DNA of 34,070 nucleotides from Bacillota bacterium (lineage in GTDB: Bacteria; Bacillota; Clostridia; Lachnospirales; Lachnospiraceae): contig JAFAFU010000006.1 of NCBI GenBank assembly GCA_023423335.1, forward strand, positions 1-34,070, in the 5' to 3' direction. The notes under the pieces were generated by a model. The model saw nothing but the letters and a program-made list of their open reading frames with translations, did not search any database and was not told the origin of the DNA. This document shows, piece after piece, positions 6,652 through 12,926 of the stretch (positions are counted from its first letter, which is position 1; every line of letters starts with the position of its first letter). Made by a program: the position numbers and the translations under genes.

Positions 6652-7186
6652 ATAAAAAAACAAGGATCATAACCACAAATGTAATCATAGGGAAGAAAAG
6701 CAGTTTAAACGTCCCCCAATACAAGGCAGGTTTTGATGAAAATTGGGACTTGTTTAATCTGTATGCAGTACTTCGTATAGGCATATGGGTCTTCTTGCAG
6801 AGATTATCATAGTCACTATTTATATATCGGCATATGTTTGTCCAATATACGTCAAGCTGTGACTGACTACAGTCAGATGTCAATGCCGCAGATAACAAAC
6901 ACACCCAATGACGCAGGGAAGGATAAATAAACAGAGAATGCTCGAGCTCTATTTCATTAAAACGCGCAATGAACAGTTTCGCAGCTTCCGTATTTATCTT
7001 TTTAAATAGGTAAGGCTCGGCGGCTAAGAATATTGGATGATAAGCGTTGATTAGTCTTTCGCGAGCAGCTTCGAACTTATTTGAGTCCTTAGTAACCACA
7101 ATTGTCAGAATACCTATCAAAAGTGCTATGGACGGCTCAATTAAGAGCTGGAAATAATCTTTTATTGAAGAAAGTATGTCATTCAT
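6617..7186 (-). CDS. Cargo membrane protein with TM at each end
   Basis: 189 aa from ATG 7186 (AAGGGG 6 nt upstream); the longer frame to 7279 is excluded because the promoter at 7230-7258 lies inside it. The N-terminal TM is about residues 15-32, the C-terminal TM about 162-183, with a ~125-residue soluble helical region between. I do not recognise the family. Opposite orientation to the early operon and its own promoter make it a moron gene, probably expressed in the lysogen. Superinfection exclusion would fit a membrane protein here but is only inferred. Confidence 0.8.
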   Translation of the reverse strand: MNDILSSIKDYFQLLIEPSIALLIGILTIVVTKDSNKFEAARERLINAYHPIFLAAEPYLFKKINTEAAKLFIARFNEIELEHSLFIYPSLRHWVCLLSAALTSDCSQSQLDVYWTNICRYINSDYDNLCKKTHMPIRSTAYRLNKSQFSSKPALYWGTFKLLFFPMITFVVMILVFLFIMGYINSLLK

Positions 7187-7229
7187 TATTTTCCCCTTCT
7201 TGTGTATTCCGGCTTCACCCGGTAAATAC

Positions 7230-7258
7230 ATTATAGGAGAAAAGGAAGAAATATGCAA
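7230..7258 (-). promoter_or_regulatory. Promoter of the 6617-7186 cargo gene
   Basis: On the minus strand TTGCAT (7258-7253), 17-bp spacer, TATAAT (7235-7230). About 45 nt of leader to the start codon. Confidence 0.78.
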
Positions 7259-7279
7259 CAGAAAGCGAGGTGATAGCAC

Positions 7280-7516
7280 ATGCCAAAACTGAAAGAATCC
7301 GAAGAGTTACAGAAAGACAGGCTTACAAGAGCTTACATTGCTAAAAACATGGAATTGTACGGCTTAAATGACGAACAGATTGCTATAAAGCTCAGATGTA
7401 CTAAGCGTACGTTTCAGAACAAGAAGAAGCGTCCGGGAACATTCACCCTGGGCGAACTCAGAAGGCTAGCGACTGTGATCAAGTTCAGTGATGAAGAAAA
7501 GGCACTTATTATGTAA
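7280..7516 (+). CDS. Small HTH (Cro/C1-like) DNA-binding protein
   Basis: 78 aa, ATG 7280 with GAGGTG upstream. The helix-turn-helix is around residues 30-68 (LNDEQIAIKLRCTKRTFQNK, then a leucine-rich helix LGELRRLATVI). It has the same size and layout as many small early phage regulators. It resumes the rightward operon after the inserted opposite-strand gene. Confidence 0.83.
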   Translation: MPKLKESEELQKDRLTRAYIAKNMELYGLNDEQIAIKLRCTKRTFQNKKKRPGTFTLGELRRLATVIKFSDEEKALIM

Positions 7517-7547
7517 GGGCGAAAAAGGTAGAAAGGGGGGACAAGTC

Positions 7548-7664
7548 TTGAAGCATTATATCACAAGCTATACCGAAAACGGTGTCCGGTATGCGGAGGC
7601 ATGGTTGCAAATTAATATCTTTGGTAAGTGCCTTTGCTTCTGGAGGAAGCAAATCGCAGTATGA
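7548..7664 (+). CDS. Small conserved-type phage protein, 38 aa
   Basis: TTG 7548 with AAAGGGGGG 7 nt upstream, too short for usual ORF calling. The translation starts MKHYITSYTENG and ends with an aromatic, basic tail (KCLCFWRKQ). The strong ribosome binding site and operon position support it. Function unknown; I believe similar tiny proteins occur in other clostridial prophages, but this needs a search. Confidence 0.65.
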   Translation: MKHYITSYTENGVRYAEAWLQINIFGKCLCFWRKQIAV

Positions 7665-7694
7665 GCCACTGCTATGAACAGTGACTCATAAGGC

Positions 7695-7859
7695 CTATTG
7701 CTTTTCCCATTTGTGGCCTTTTTCTTGAGTTGGAGGAAGCCGATCGCCTGGATCAATGGTTATTTCTCTTGCATTTGGTACAGTTCCGCCTCTCGGACCA
7801 ACTTCTTTGTAATCGCCAGCTGGCTTATTGTCCTCGCCAGGTTTGTAAAGTTCAGTCAT
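7695..7859 (-). CDS. YjzC-like small protein
   Basis: 54 aa from ATG 7859 (AAAGGAG 8 nt upstream); the longer frame would start in the promoter. The layout KPGE...G.Y.EVGPRGG.V...I.I..GDRLPPT...GHKW matches the YjzC family of short firmicute proteins of unknown function. It is on the minus strand with its own promoter, opposite to the early operon, and may therefore be expressed in the lysogen. Confidence 0.78.
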   Translation of the reverse strand: MTELYKPGEDNKPAGDYKEVGPRGGTVPNAREITIDPGDRLPPTQEKGHKWEKQ

Positions 7860-7884
7860 GAGAACAACTCCTTTCATATGTATT

Positions 7885-7918
7885 TCAGTTAGTAAACTGA
7901 TAAGGAGATTATACCACA
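7885..7918 (-). promoter_or_regulatory. Extended -10 promoter and operator-like repeat of the YjzC-like gene
   Basis: On the minus strand TGTGG-TATAAT with TATAAT at 7913-7908; no good -35. Just downstream, at the expected start, lies TCAGTT-AGTA-AACTGA (7885-7900), a perfect inverted repeat. Confidence 0.6.
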
Positions 7919-7954
7919 AATATTACCAAAATTCTACAAGAAAGAAGGTGAAAA

Positions 7955-8251
7955 ATGAAACATAACATACTAACCCTGCTGGCATTTTTCCTCTTTGTCA
8001 TCGCTGTCGGCTGCATCTGGCTGACCGCCGGAGCAGTGGATCAGGAAACCATGGGGTTTGGACAAGCCCTGATCCGGTGTGGTATCGGATTGGTGCTGTT
8101 GGCAGTGGATGTGCTGCTGGTCAATTATTTAGGGAAGGAGGGAAGTTATGCAGAAAGAAACAGTATGTCTGGTCCGGAGACAGGACGTAATTACAAGCGA
8201 ATGCCGGATGCAGGATCATCTCAGGGATGCAAATATCGTGAGCATCAATAG
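7955..8251 (+). CDS. Two-TM membrane protein with overlapping 3' end
   Basis: 98 aa, ATG 7955 with GAAGGTG upstream. Two TM helices (about 5-27 and 39-60) are followed by a hydrophilic tail. The last 104 bp overlap the next gene in another frame, and this tail (residues 65-98) looks like a chance translation of it, so a native stop may have been lost near 8140. The N-terminal half is well supported. Function unknown. Confidence 0.65.
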   Translation: MKHNILTLLAFFLFVIAVGCIWLTAGAVDQETMGFGQALIRCGIGLVLLAVDVLLVNYLGKEGSYAERNSMSGPETGRNYKRMPDAGSSQGCKYREHQ

Positions 8252-8447
8252 TACATATAAGGCCCTCAGTGATGCCACCAGGGCGCTGCATATTGCAACC
8301 GGCTTTTACAGGGTCCTGGACGGTCTGGGGCTCCTGGAAGAGAAGCAGATGGTCAAGGAAGACATCGAGCGCATTGAGCAGAAGATTGTTGGCATTCTGG
8401 AGGAGAAACGGCGGACCCATGTCCCGTGGAAGGGAGGCCGAATATGA
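8148..8447 (+). CDS. Helical early phage protein, 99 aa
   Basis: ATG 8148 with GGAGGG upstream. Mostly helical with a coiled stretch near residues 68-90 (EEKQMVKEDIERIEQKIVGI). Its stop overlaps the next start as ATGA (8444-8447), so the two are translationally coupled. No domain recognised. Confidence 0.75.
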   Translation: MQKETVCLVRRQDVITSECRMQDHLRDANIVSINSTYKALSDATRALHIATGFYRVLDGLGLLEEKQMVKEDIERIEQKIVGILEEKRRTHVPWKGGRI

Positions 8448-8596
8448 GAATGAAACGGTGTATTCATTGCAGCCGGCTTTGGGGCATTAGCGATTTGAAA
8501 CAGATCTTGCCAGAAGGTTATGAATGCCCATGGTGCGCAAGAAAAAGAGCCCAGCAGTGTGCGAAACTGCATAGGCTCAAAACAAAACTATCATAA
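8444..8596 (+). CDS. Small zinc-ribbon-like protein, 50 aa
   Basis: ATG 8444, overlapping the previous stop by four bases. Two Cys pairs, CIHC (residues 6-9) and CPWC (28-31), suggest a zinc ribbon, followed by a basic helix (ARKRAQQCAKLHRLKTK). Probably nucleic-acid or protein binding; function unknown. Confidence 0.72.
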   Translation: MRMKRCIHCSRLWGISDLKQILPEGYECPWCARKRAQQCAKLHRLKTKLS

Positions 8597-8636
8597 GTGC
8601 ATTATCGCACAAAAAATGAAGGAGGTCAAATAAATT

Positions 8637-9026
8637 ATGGCAAACGGAATTGTAAGAAGACTGGATGATTTAGGCAGGATTACACTGCCTATCGAAATAA
8701 GACGCAGGTATGAAATCAACGACGGGGACCGTCTTGGAATTAACCTTGAAGGCAATACCATACGGATCAGCAAGACGGTAACTGGTATGAGCAGAGCGGT
8801 GGACGAGCTGGACAGAGTAGTGATCCCGAAGGAATATCGCAAGACATTGAGATTTGACGACTGCCAGCAGGTAGATACCTGGGTAGAGGACGGGGAGATT
8901 TGCATCAGTAAGTATGGTAACGGCTGTATCATCTGCGGATCCGTGGATGATCTGATTGTGACTAAGGAGTTTAACATTTGTCGGCAGCATGCACACATGG
9001 TTGTTGATGCCGTGATGGAGGAATAG
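8637..9026 (+). CDS. Tandem AbrB/SpoVT-type regulator with C-terminal Cys/His cluster
   Basis: 129 aa with AAGGAGGTC upstream. Two swapped-hairpin AbrB-like units are visible: residues 1-46 (VRRLDDLGRITLPIEIR...DGDRLGI) and 50-92 (SRAVDELDRVVIPKEYRKTL...QVDTWV). The tail has CIIC plus a later Cys and His (about 97-119), like a small zinc site. AbrB proteins normally dimerise to form one DNA-binding fold; here both halves are on one chain. A host-transition-state regulator mimic or early phage regulator; target unknown. Confidence 0.85.
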   Translation: MANGIVRRLDDLGRITLPIEIRRRYEINDGDRLGINLEGNTIRISKTVTGMSRAVDELDRVVIPKEYRKTLRFDDCQQVDTWVEDGEICISKYGNGCIICGSVDDLIVTKEFNICRQHAHMVVDAVMEE

Positions 9027-9029
9027 CCT

Positions 9030-9188
9030 ATGAGTCACGACTGTTGGTATTGCCCTGTGTGCGATGGATACTTTGATCATGGCGAGGAGTGTGATTGCGA
9101 GCAGAAGGATCTTCCGTTCGTGACGGTGCCAGATGATTATGGAGCCTACCCGGAATTATTTAATGAGGAGGACGTATCAAATGAATGA
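9030..9188 (+). CDS. Small Cys-rich acidic protein, 52 aa
   Basis: ATG 9030 just after the AbrB-like gene, ending at TGA 9186-9188 inside the next gene's start. The Cys pairs CWYCPVC and CDC near the N-terminus suggest metal binding; the remainder is acidic. No ribosome binding site beyond GGAGGAA in the preceding gene's end. Unknown function. Confidence 0.65.
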   Translation: MSHDCWYCPVCDGYFDHGEECDCEQKDLPFVTVPDDYGAYPELFNEEDVSNE

Positions 9189-9369
9189 AAATGAATTAAT
9201 GGTAACTATTCCGGTCAACAGATATGAGGAATTACTTGATACAGAGACGAGAGTGAGCATTCTGGCTGAGATAACCAAGAAGGAAAGCCATTTTGTAACC
9301 AAAGACGAGATCGCAATGATTTTGAACTTTACGTTGCCGGCAGAAGAGAAAAAGAAGGGCCCGTTCTAA
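9181..9369 (+). CDS. Short phage protein, 62 aa
   Basis: ATG 9181 preceded by GAGGAGG; the longer frame from 9133 would cover the previous gene. Sequence MNENELMVTIPVNRYEELL followed by a helix and KKKGPF at the end. It overlaps both neighbours slightly (8 bp before, 1 bp after), so it belongs to the translationally coupled run into DUF1351. No function recognised. Confidence 0.72.
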   Translation: MNENELMVTIPVNRYEELLDTETRVSILAEITKKESHFVTKDEIAMILNFTLPAEEKKKGPF

Positions 9370-10367
9370 TGAATGAATTACAGATTGTAGTAAGCCAGCA
9401 GCATGGGGTTATCTCCACAAACTTTGATGATATCAAGGCCCAGCTATTGGCTCAGATGGAAATCTATAAGGAGCTGGAAGTCACCGAAGGAAACAAGGCC
9501 GAGCGCAAAAAGGACGTTGCCACGCTCCGGAAGATGGTTAAGGCCGTGAATGATAAGAAGGTTGAAGTCAAGAATGAGTTTCTGAAGCCTTACACTGTAT
9601 TCGAGGGCAATGTTAAGGAGCTGCTGGAGATCATTAATGAACCGATCGGGATTATCGACGACCAGGTGAAGGAGTTCGAGGAGAAGCAGCGGCAGGCTAA
9701 GGTTAAGGAAATTGAAAAGGCTTTTGATGAGATTATGCTTAAGTATCCCGTACTCGTCGAAGGTGAAATCGGGCTTGTCAACATTTACGACACCCGCTGG
9801 GAGAATGCTACCGCCAGCATGAAATCTGTCCGGGATGACATGACCGCCAGGCTGGATAAGATCCAGAATGACGTAACCCTGATTAAATCCATGGTCTCTG
9901 AGAAGACCATAGAAGCTCTGCGGCTGTTCTGGGGCGATCTGGATGTGAGCAAGGCCGTCAGCCTGATCAACCGGTATGAACAACAGAAACGGGAGATTCA
10001 GGCCCGTATGGAGGAACAGCAGCGTCTTGAAAGGGAACGAGAGCTTGAAAGAGAGCGGGAACGTGTCAGAGAGGAAGAACGGAGGCGGATCCGGGAAGAG
10101 GAACGTATCCGTGAGGAAGAGCGCCGGAAAGCGGCTGAGGCTGAGGAGCGGGCCAGGGAAGAGGAACGGCTGGCAACGGAGAAAAGGCTTATGGGTATTA
10201 AGGAGCCTTCCCGGGTTGCAGACGATCCGGATGATCTGGAAGCACCCTTTATTGTCACTAATGAAGGGAAGGCGATCTTTACAGTCACCGGCATGCCGGA
10301 GGAGCTGCAGCAGGTGGAAATGTATCTGAACAGCATCGGATTGCTATTTGAAAGGAGGGATGTCTGA
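9369..10367 (+). CDS. DUF1351 family protein, recombination module
   Basis: 332 aa. The N-terminal ~190 residues match the DUF1351 family (repeated helices such as NDKKVEVKNEFLKPY and IIDDQVKEFEEKQRQAKVKE). Residues ~200-275 form a long Arg/Glu-rich coiled coil, and the C-terminal ~40 residues form a small fold (FTVTGMPEELQQVEMYL). DUF1351 genes usually stand next to ERF or RecT annealing proteins, as here, where the stop and the next start overlap. A role as accessory to phage recombination or replication is inferred from that. Confidence 0.85.
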   Translation: MNELQIVVSQQHGVISTNFDDIKAQLLAQMEIYKELEVTEGNKAERKKDVATLRKMVKAVNDKKVEVKNEFLKPYTVFEGNVKELLEIINEPIGIIDDQVKEFEEKQRQAKVKEIEKAFDEIMLKYPVLVEGEIGLVNIYDTRWENATASMKSVRDDMTARLDKIQNDVTLIKSMVSEKTIEALRLFWGDLDVSKAVSLINRYEQQKREIQARMEEQQRLERERELERERERVREEERRRIREEERIREEERRKAAEAEERAREEERLATEKRLMGIKEPSRVADDPDDLEAPFIVTNEGKAIFTVTGMPEELQQVEMYLNSIGLLFERRDV

Positions 10368-10810
10368 TGGCAGAAAGCGGTAAGATATACGACGCAATCA
10401 GCAATGTCATGGCTGAAATCGGAGCCATCGGCAAGGAAAAGAAGAATCAGCAGCAAGGTTTCATGTATCGTGGAATTGATGATGTTATGAATGCCCTGCA
10501 GCCATCCCTGGTGAAACATAAGGTTTTTATCGTTCCTGAAGTAACTTCTGAAAGCAGGGAAGAGAAGATTAATAAAAACGGCACATTGCTCTTTTATGTA
10601 AGGCTTGGAATTACATATAGATTCTTCACAACAGATGGTAGCTCCATTGAGACCAGGGTCATTGGCGAGGCAATGGACTCCGGCGACAAGGCTACCAATA
10701 AGGCCATGTCCATTGCATATAAGTATGCCTGCTTTCAGGTATTCTGTATTCCGACTGAGGAGATGAAAGATCCGGACGCAGAGGTTCATAGACAATGTTA
10801 CTCAGTTTGA
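10367..10810 (+). CDS. ERF-family single-strand annealing protein, shortened C-terminus
   Basis: 147 aa. The ERF core is clear: IYDAISNVMAEIGAIGKEKK, the segment GFMYRGIDDVMNALQPSLV, the strand-rich middle and DSGDKATNKAMSIAYKYAC. ERF proteins anneal single strands in phage recombination. Most are longer and end in a charged tail; here the last residues (HRQCYSV) read the DUF927 leader in the wrong frame, so the 3' end seems to have been replaced by a deletion. The annealing core itself appears whole. It is coupled to DUF1351 upstream. Confidence 0.88.
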   Translation: MAESGKIYDAISNVMAEIGAIGKEKKNQQQGFMYRGIDDVMNALQPSLVKHKVFIVPEVTSESREEKINKNGTLLFYVRLGITYRFFTTDGSSIETRVIGEAMDSGDKATNKAMSIAYKYACFQVFCIPTEEMKDPDAEVHRQCYSV

Positions 10811-10826
10811 AGGTCAACAGCTAGAA

Positions 10827-12407
10827 TTGAAAACCGGGGAATGGCTGGCCGATGATTTCGGGGTTACCAGACGAAACGAACGTAACGGGGAGGATATCGC
10901 CTGTGTGCATCCAATTATGCCGGTGGAGCGGCTTACGAATATTGATACGGGTATAGGGAAGGTGCGCATCGCCTTTAACCGCGGCGAGGGCTGGAAGAAT
11001 GAGATTTATGAGCGGAGGATCCTGGCTGATAGCCGGAGCATCCTGGAACTGGCCGTCAATGACGTTGCCGTAACATCGGAAAGCTCCAGGAACCTGGTCC
11101 GGTATCTCCACGACATTGAAAACCTTAACTACAGTACCCTGCCGCATCATAACAGCGTCGGACGGCTAGGCTGGACGAACCGGGGCGAGTTTAGCCCATA
11201 TGCGGAAGACCTGGTTTTCGACGGAAATAACGATTTTGAAAAAATATACGGATCCATTAAGAGCAGAGGAAACTTTGATGTGTGGCTCAATGAGGCAAAG
11301 CAGTTACGGAAAACCGATTCACCGGCAAGGATAATGCTGGCTGCGGGATTTGCCAGTGTGTTGCTGAAGCCCCTTGGGAAGTTAAATTTTATCGTACATT
11401 TCTGGGGAGGATCAGAATCCGGCAAAACAGTATCACAAATGCTGGCTACATCGATATGGGCGGATCCGGGAGAAGATGCATATATGCAAACCTTTAACGG
11501 CACCCAGGTAGGCACAGAGCTTCTGGCCGGATTTGTAAACAGTATGCCGCTCGTCCTCGATGAATTCCAGCTGGTTAAAGACAAAAAAACATTTGAAACT
11601 ATAGTCTATATGCTTTGTGAAGGAATAGGCCGAATTAGAGGAAAAAAGACTGGAGGCATTCAGAAAACCCCGACATGGAAAAATTGCGTGCTGACATCAG
11701 GGGAAGGTCCCATAACGAACAGTTCATCCGGCGGTGGAGCCGTGAACAGGGTTATAGAAATCGAATGTAAAAGCAACCTGTTTAAAGATGCGCCTTCGAC
11801 TGCAGATGTCATCAGAAAGAATTACGGACATGCCGGGAAGGTATTTATTACCCTATTAAGGAATGAGGGGGCGCAGGAGGAAGCGGAACAGCTATACAAG
11901 GAGTTTTATCACACCCTTAGCTCCGGAGCCACGGAAAAGCAATCCATGGCCGCTGCGATGATACTGACGGCTGATGTACTGGCTACAAAGTGGATTTTTT
12001 GCGATGGCCGTGCATTGAAGCCGGAAGAAATAGGGAAGCATCTGAGCACGAAGGAAGCCATTGATACAAATTTAAGGGCGTATGAGTATTTTAGAGATAA
12101 TATTACCGCGAACCACTATAAATTCGCAACCAAAGGAAATATGCCGGTCGGCGAGTGCTGGGGGAGTATATCCGGAGGGAAGATCAACGTACTTAAAAGC
12201 ATGTTCGAAAAGATATGCAGTGAAGGCGGATATGATTCAAAGGCTTTATCTAGTTGGATGAAACAGAAGGGATATACGGAGTGTGCTGCTGATCGTTCTT
12301 TTAAGACAGTTAGTATCAATGGAATGAAAGCCTGGTGCATCAGTCTTAAAGAAGATGACGCGGATTTTGAGCCGGCAGAACAGCAAAAAGTACCATTCCC
12401 TACATAG
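10827..12407 (+). CDS. DUF927 replication ATPase/helicase-like protein
   Basis: 526 aa from TTG 10827. Walker A GGSESGKT is at residues 194-201 and Walker B PLVLDE at 241-246. DUF927 proteins are phage/plasmid helicase-like proteins of replication modules. The frame is open upstream to 10767, and the residues there (IDNVTQFEGQQLEL) look like genuine protein, but no ATG, GTG or other start with a good ribosome binding site exists. GAAGG lies 13 nt before the TTG and the ERF stop is 16 bp upstream, so reinitiation is likely. The iteron region directly follows. Confidence 0.83.
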   Translation: MKTGEWLADDFGVTRRNERNGEDIACVHPIMPVERLTNIDTGIGKVRIAFNRGEGWKNEIYERRILADSRSILELAVNDVAVTSESSRNLVRYLHDIENLNYSTLPHHNSVGRLGWTNRGEFSPYAEDLVFDGNNDFEKIYGSIKSRGNFDVWLNEAKQLRKTDSPARIMLAAGFASVLLKPLGKLNFIVHFWGGSESGKTVSQMLATSIWADPGEDAYMQTFNGTQVGTELLAGFVNSMPLVLDEFQLVKDKKTFETIVYMLCEGIGRIRGKKTGGIQKTPTWKNCVLTSGEGPITNSSSGGGAVNRVIEIECKSNLFKDAPSTADVIRKNYGHAGKVFITLLRNEGAQEEAEQLYKEFYHTLSSGATEKQSMAAAMILTADVLATKWIFCDGRALKPEEIGKHLSTKEAIDTNLRAYEYFRDNITANHYKFATKGNMPVGECWGSISGGKINVLKSMFEKICSEGGYDSKALSSWMKQKGYTECAADRSFKTVSINGMKAWCISLKEDDADFEPAEQQKVPFPT

Positions 12408-12462
12408 GGTAACCGTACGGTAACCGCCGATTTTAAAATTACGGTTACTGCTAAAACCCAGG

Positions 12463-12477
12463 AAAATCAAGGCTTTA
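12463..12477 (+). repeat. 15-bp direct repeat, left copy
   Basis: AAAATCAAGGCTTTA, repeated exactly at 12624-12638, one copy on each side of the AT-rich centre of the candidate origin. Confidence 0.85.
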
Positions 12478-12623
12478 AGGCCTGCGGTAACCGTTTCACC
12501 GCGGTAACCGTGAAAAATATCAATCTTATATACACAATAGTTACAGGAATAATATAAAAATATTTTTTCTATACGCGCGTAAAAATTAACGGTTACTACG
12601 GTTACCGTGCCGGTTTTGTCAGT

Positions 12624-12638
12624 AAAATCAAGGCTTTA
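12624..12638 (+). repeat. 15-bp direct repeat, right copy
   Basis: Exact copy of 12463-12477 within the right iteron cluster. Confidence 0.85.
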
Positions 12639-12698
12639 GCGGTAACCAAGCCAACGGTTACCGTACGGTTACTGCGGTTACCATGGGGGCATGACAGA

Positions 12699-12926
12699 AT
12701 GGATAAACAGACACCGACTCCGGATATGGTCAAGGCGATATTTAAGGACACATATAACTTTTATCTAAGGTGGAAGGACATATCCGCCCTGGAAGACTGG
12801 GTTAATCTGATCCAGGATATGCGGCAGATCGATGCAAAATATGGTTGTGACCTGTGCCGGCAGATACTTCTGGAGCTGGTGAAGGTCATTGAGGATGGAT
12901 TTTTGAAAAAGCAAGGAGGGAATTAA
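12699..12926 (+). CDS. Small helical phage protein, 75 aa
   Basis: ATG 12699 with GGGGG upstream, right after the last iteron. All-helical, acidic, with two Cys (CDLC). It is followed without a gap by the next gene (stop 12924-12926, GTG 12927). No domain recognised; its place beside the candidate origin suggests the replication module. Confidence 0.75.
   Translation: MDKQTPTPDMVKAIFKDTYNFYLRWKDISALEDWVNLIQDMRQIDAKYGCDLCRQILLELVKVIEDGFLKKQGGN

Larger units (their letters stand above)
12408..12698. other. Candidate phage replication origin with GGTAACC iterons
   Basis: This 291-bp gap holds eleven copies of GGTAACC, its complement GGTTACC or the variant GGTTACT, starting at 12408, 12419, 12443, 12486, 12503, 12591, 12600, 12641, 12656, 12667 and 12676. 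The left five are mainly GGTAACC, the right six mainly GGTTACC, facing each other over a very AT-rich middle (12511-12590). A 15-bp direct repeat AAAATCAAGGCTTTA occurs once on each side (12463-12477, 12624-12638). This is the plan of an iteron origin with an unwinding element, next to the replication ATPase. An operator array is the alternative. Confidence 0.7.

Noticed and set aside
7661..7686. Hairpin GAGCCACTG/CAGTGACTC as a terminator
   Set aside because: It has a mismatch and no T tract on either strand.
9444..9983. 179-aa minus-strand frame inside DUF1351
   Set aside because: Shadow frame on the opposite strand of a well supported gene.
9998..10795. 265-aa minus-strand frame opposite DUF1351 and ERF
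   Set aside because: Its Ser/Arg repeats mirror the Glu/Arg coiled coil of the real gene; no ribosome binding site or homology.
12408..12682. CRISPR-like repeats
   Set aside because: The repeats are only 7-11 bp, in both orientations and unevenly spaced; no spacers of regular length and no cas genes.
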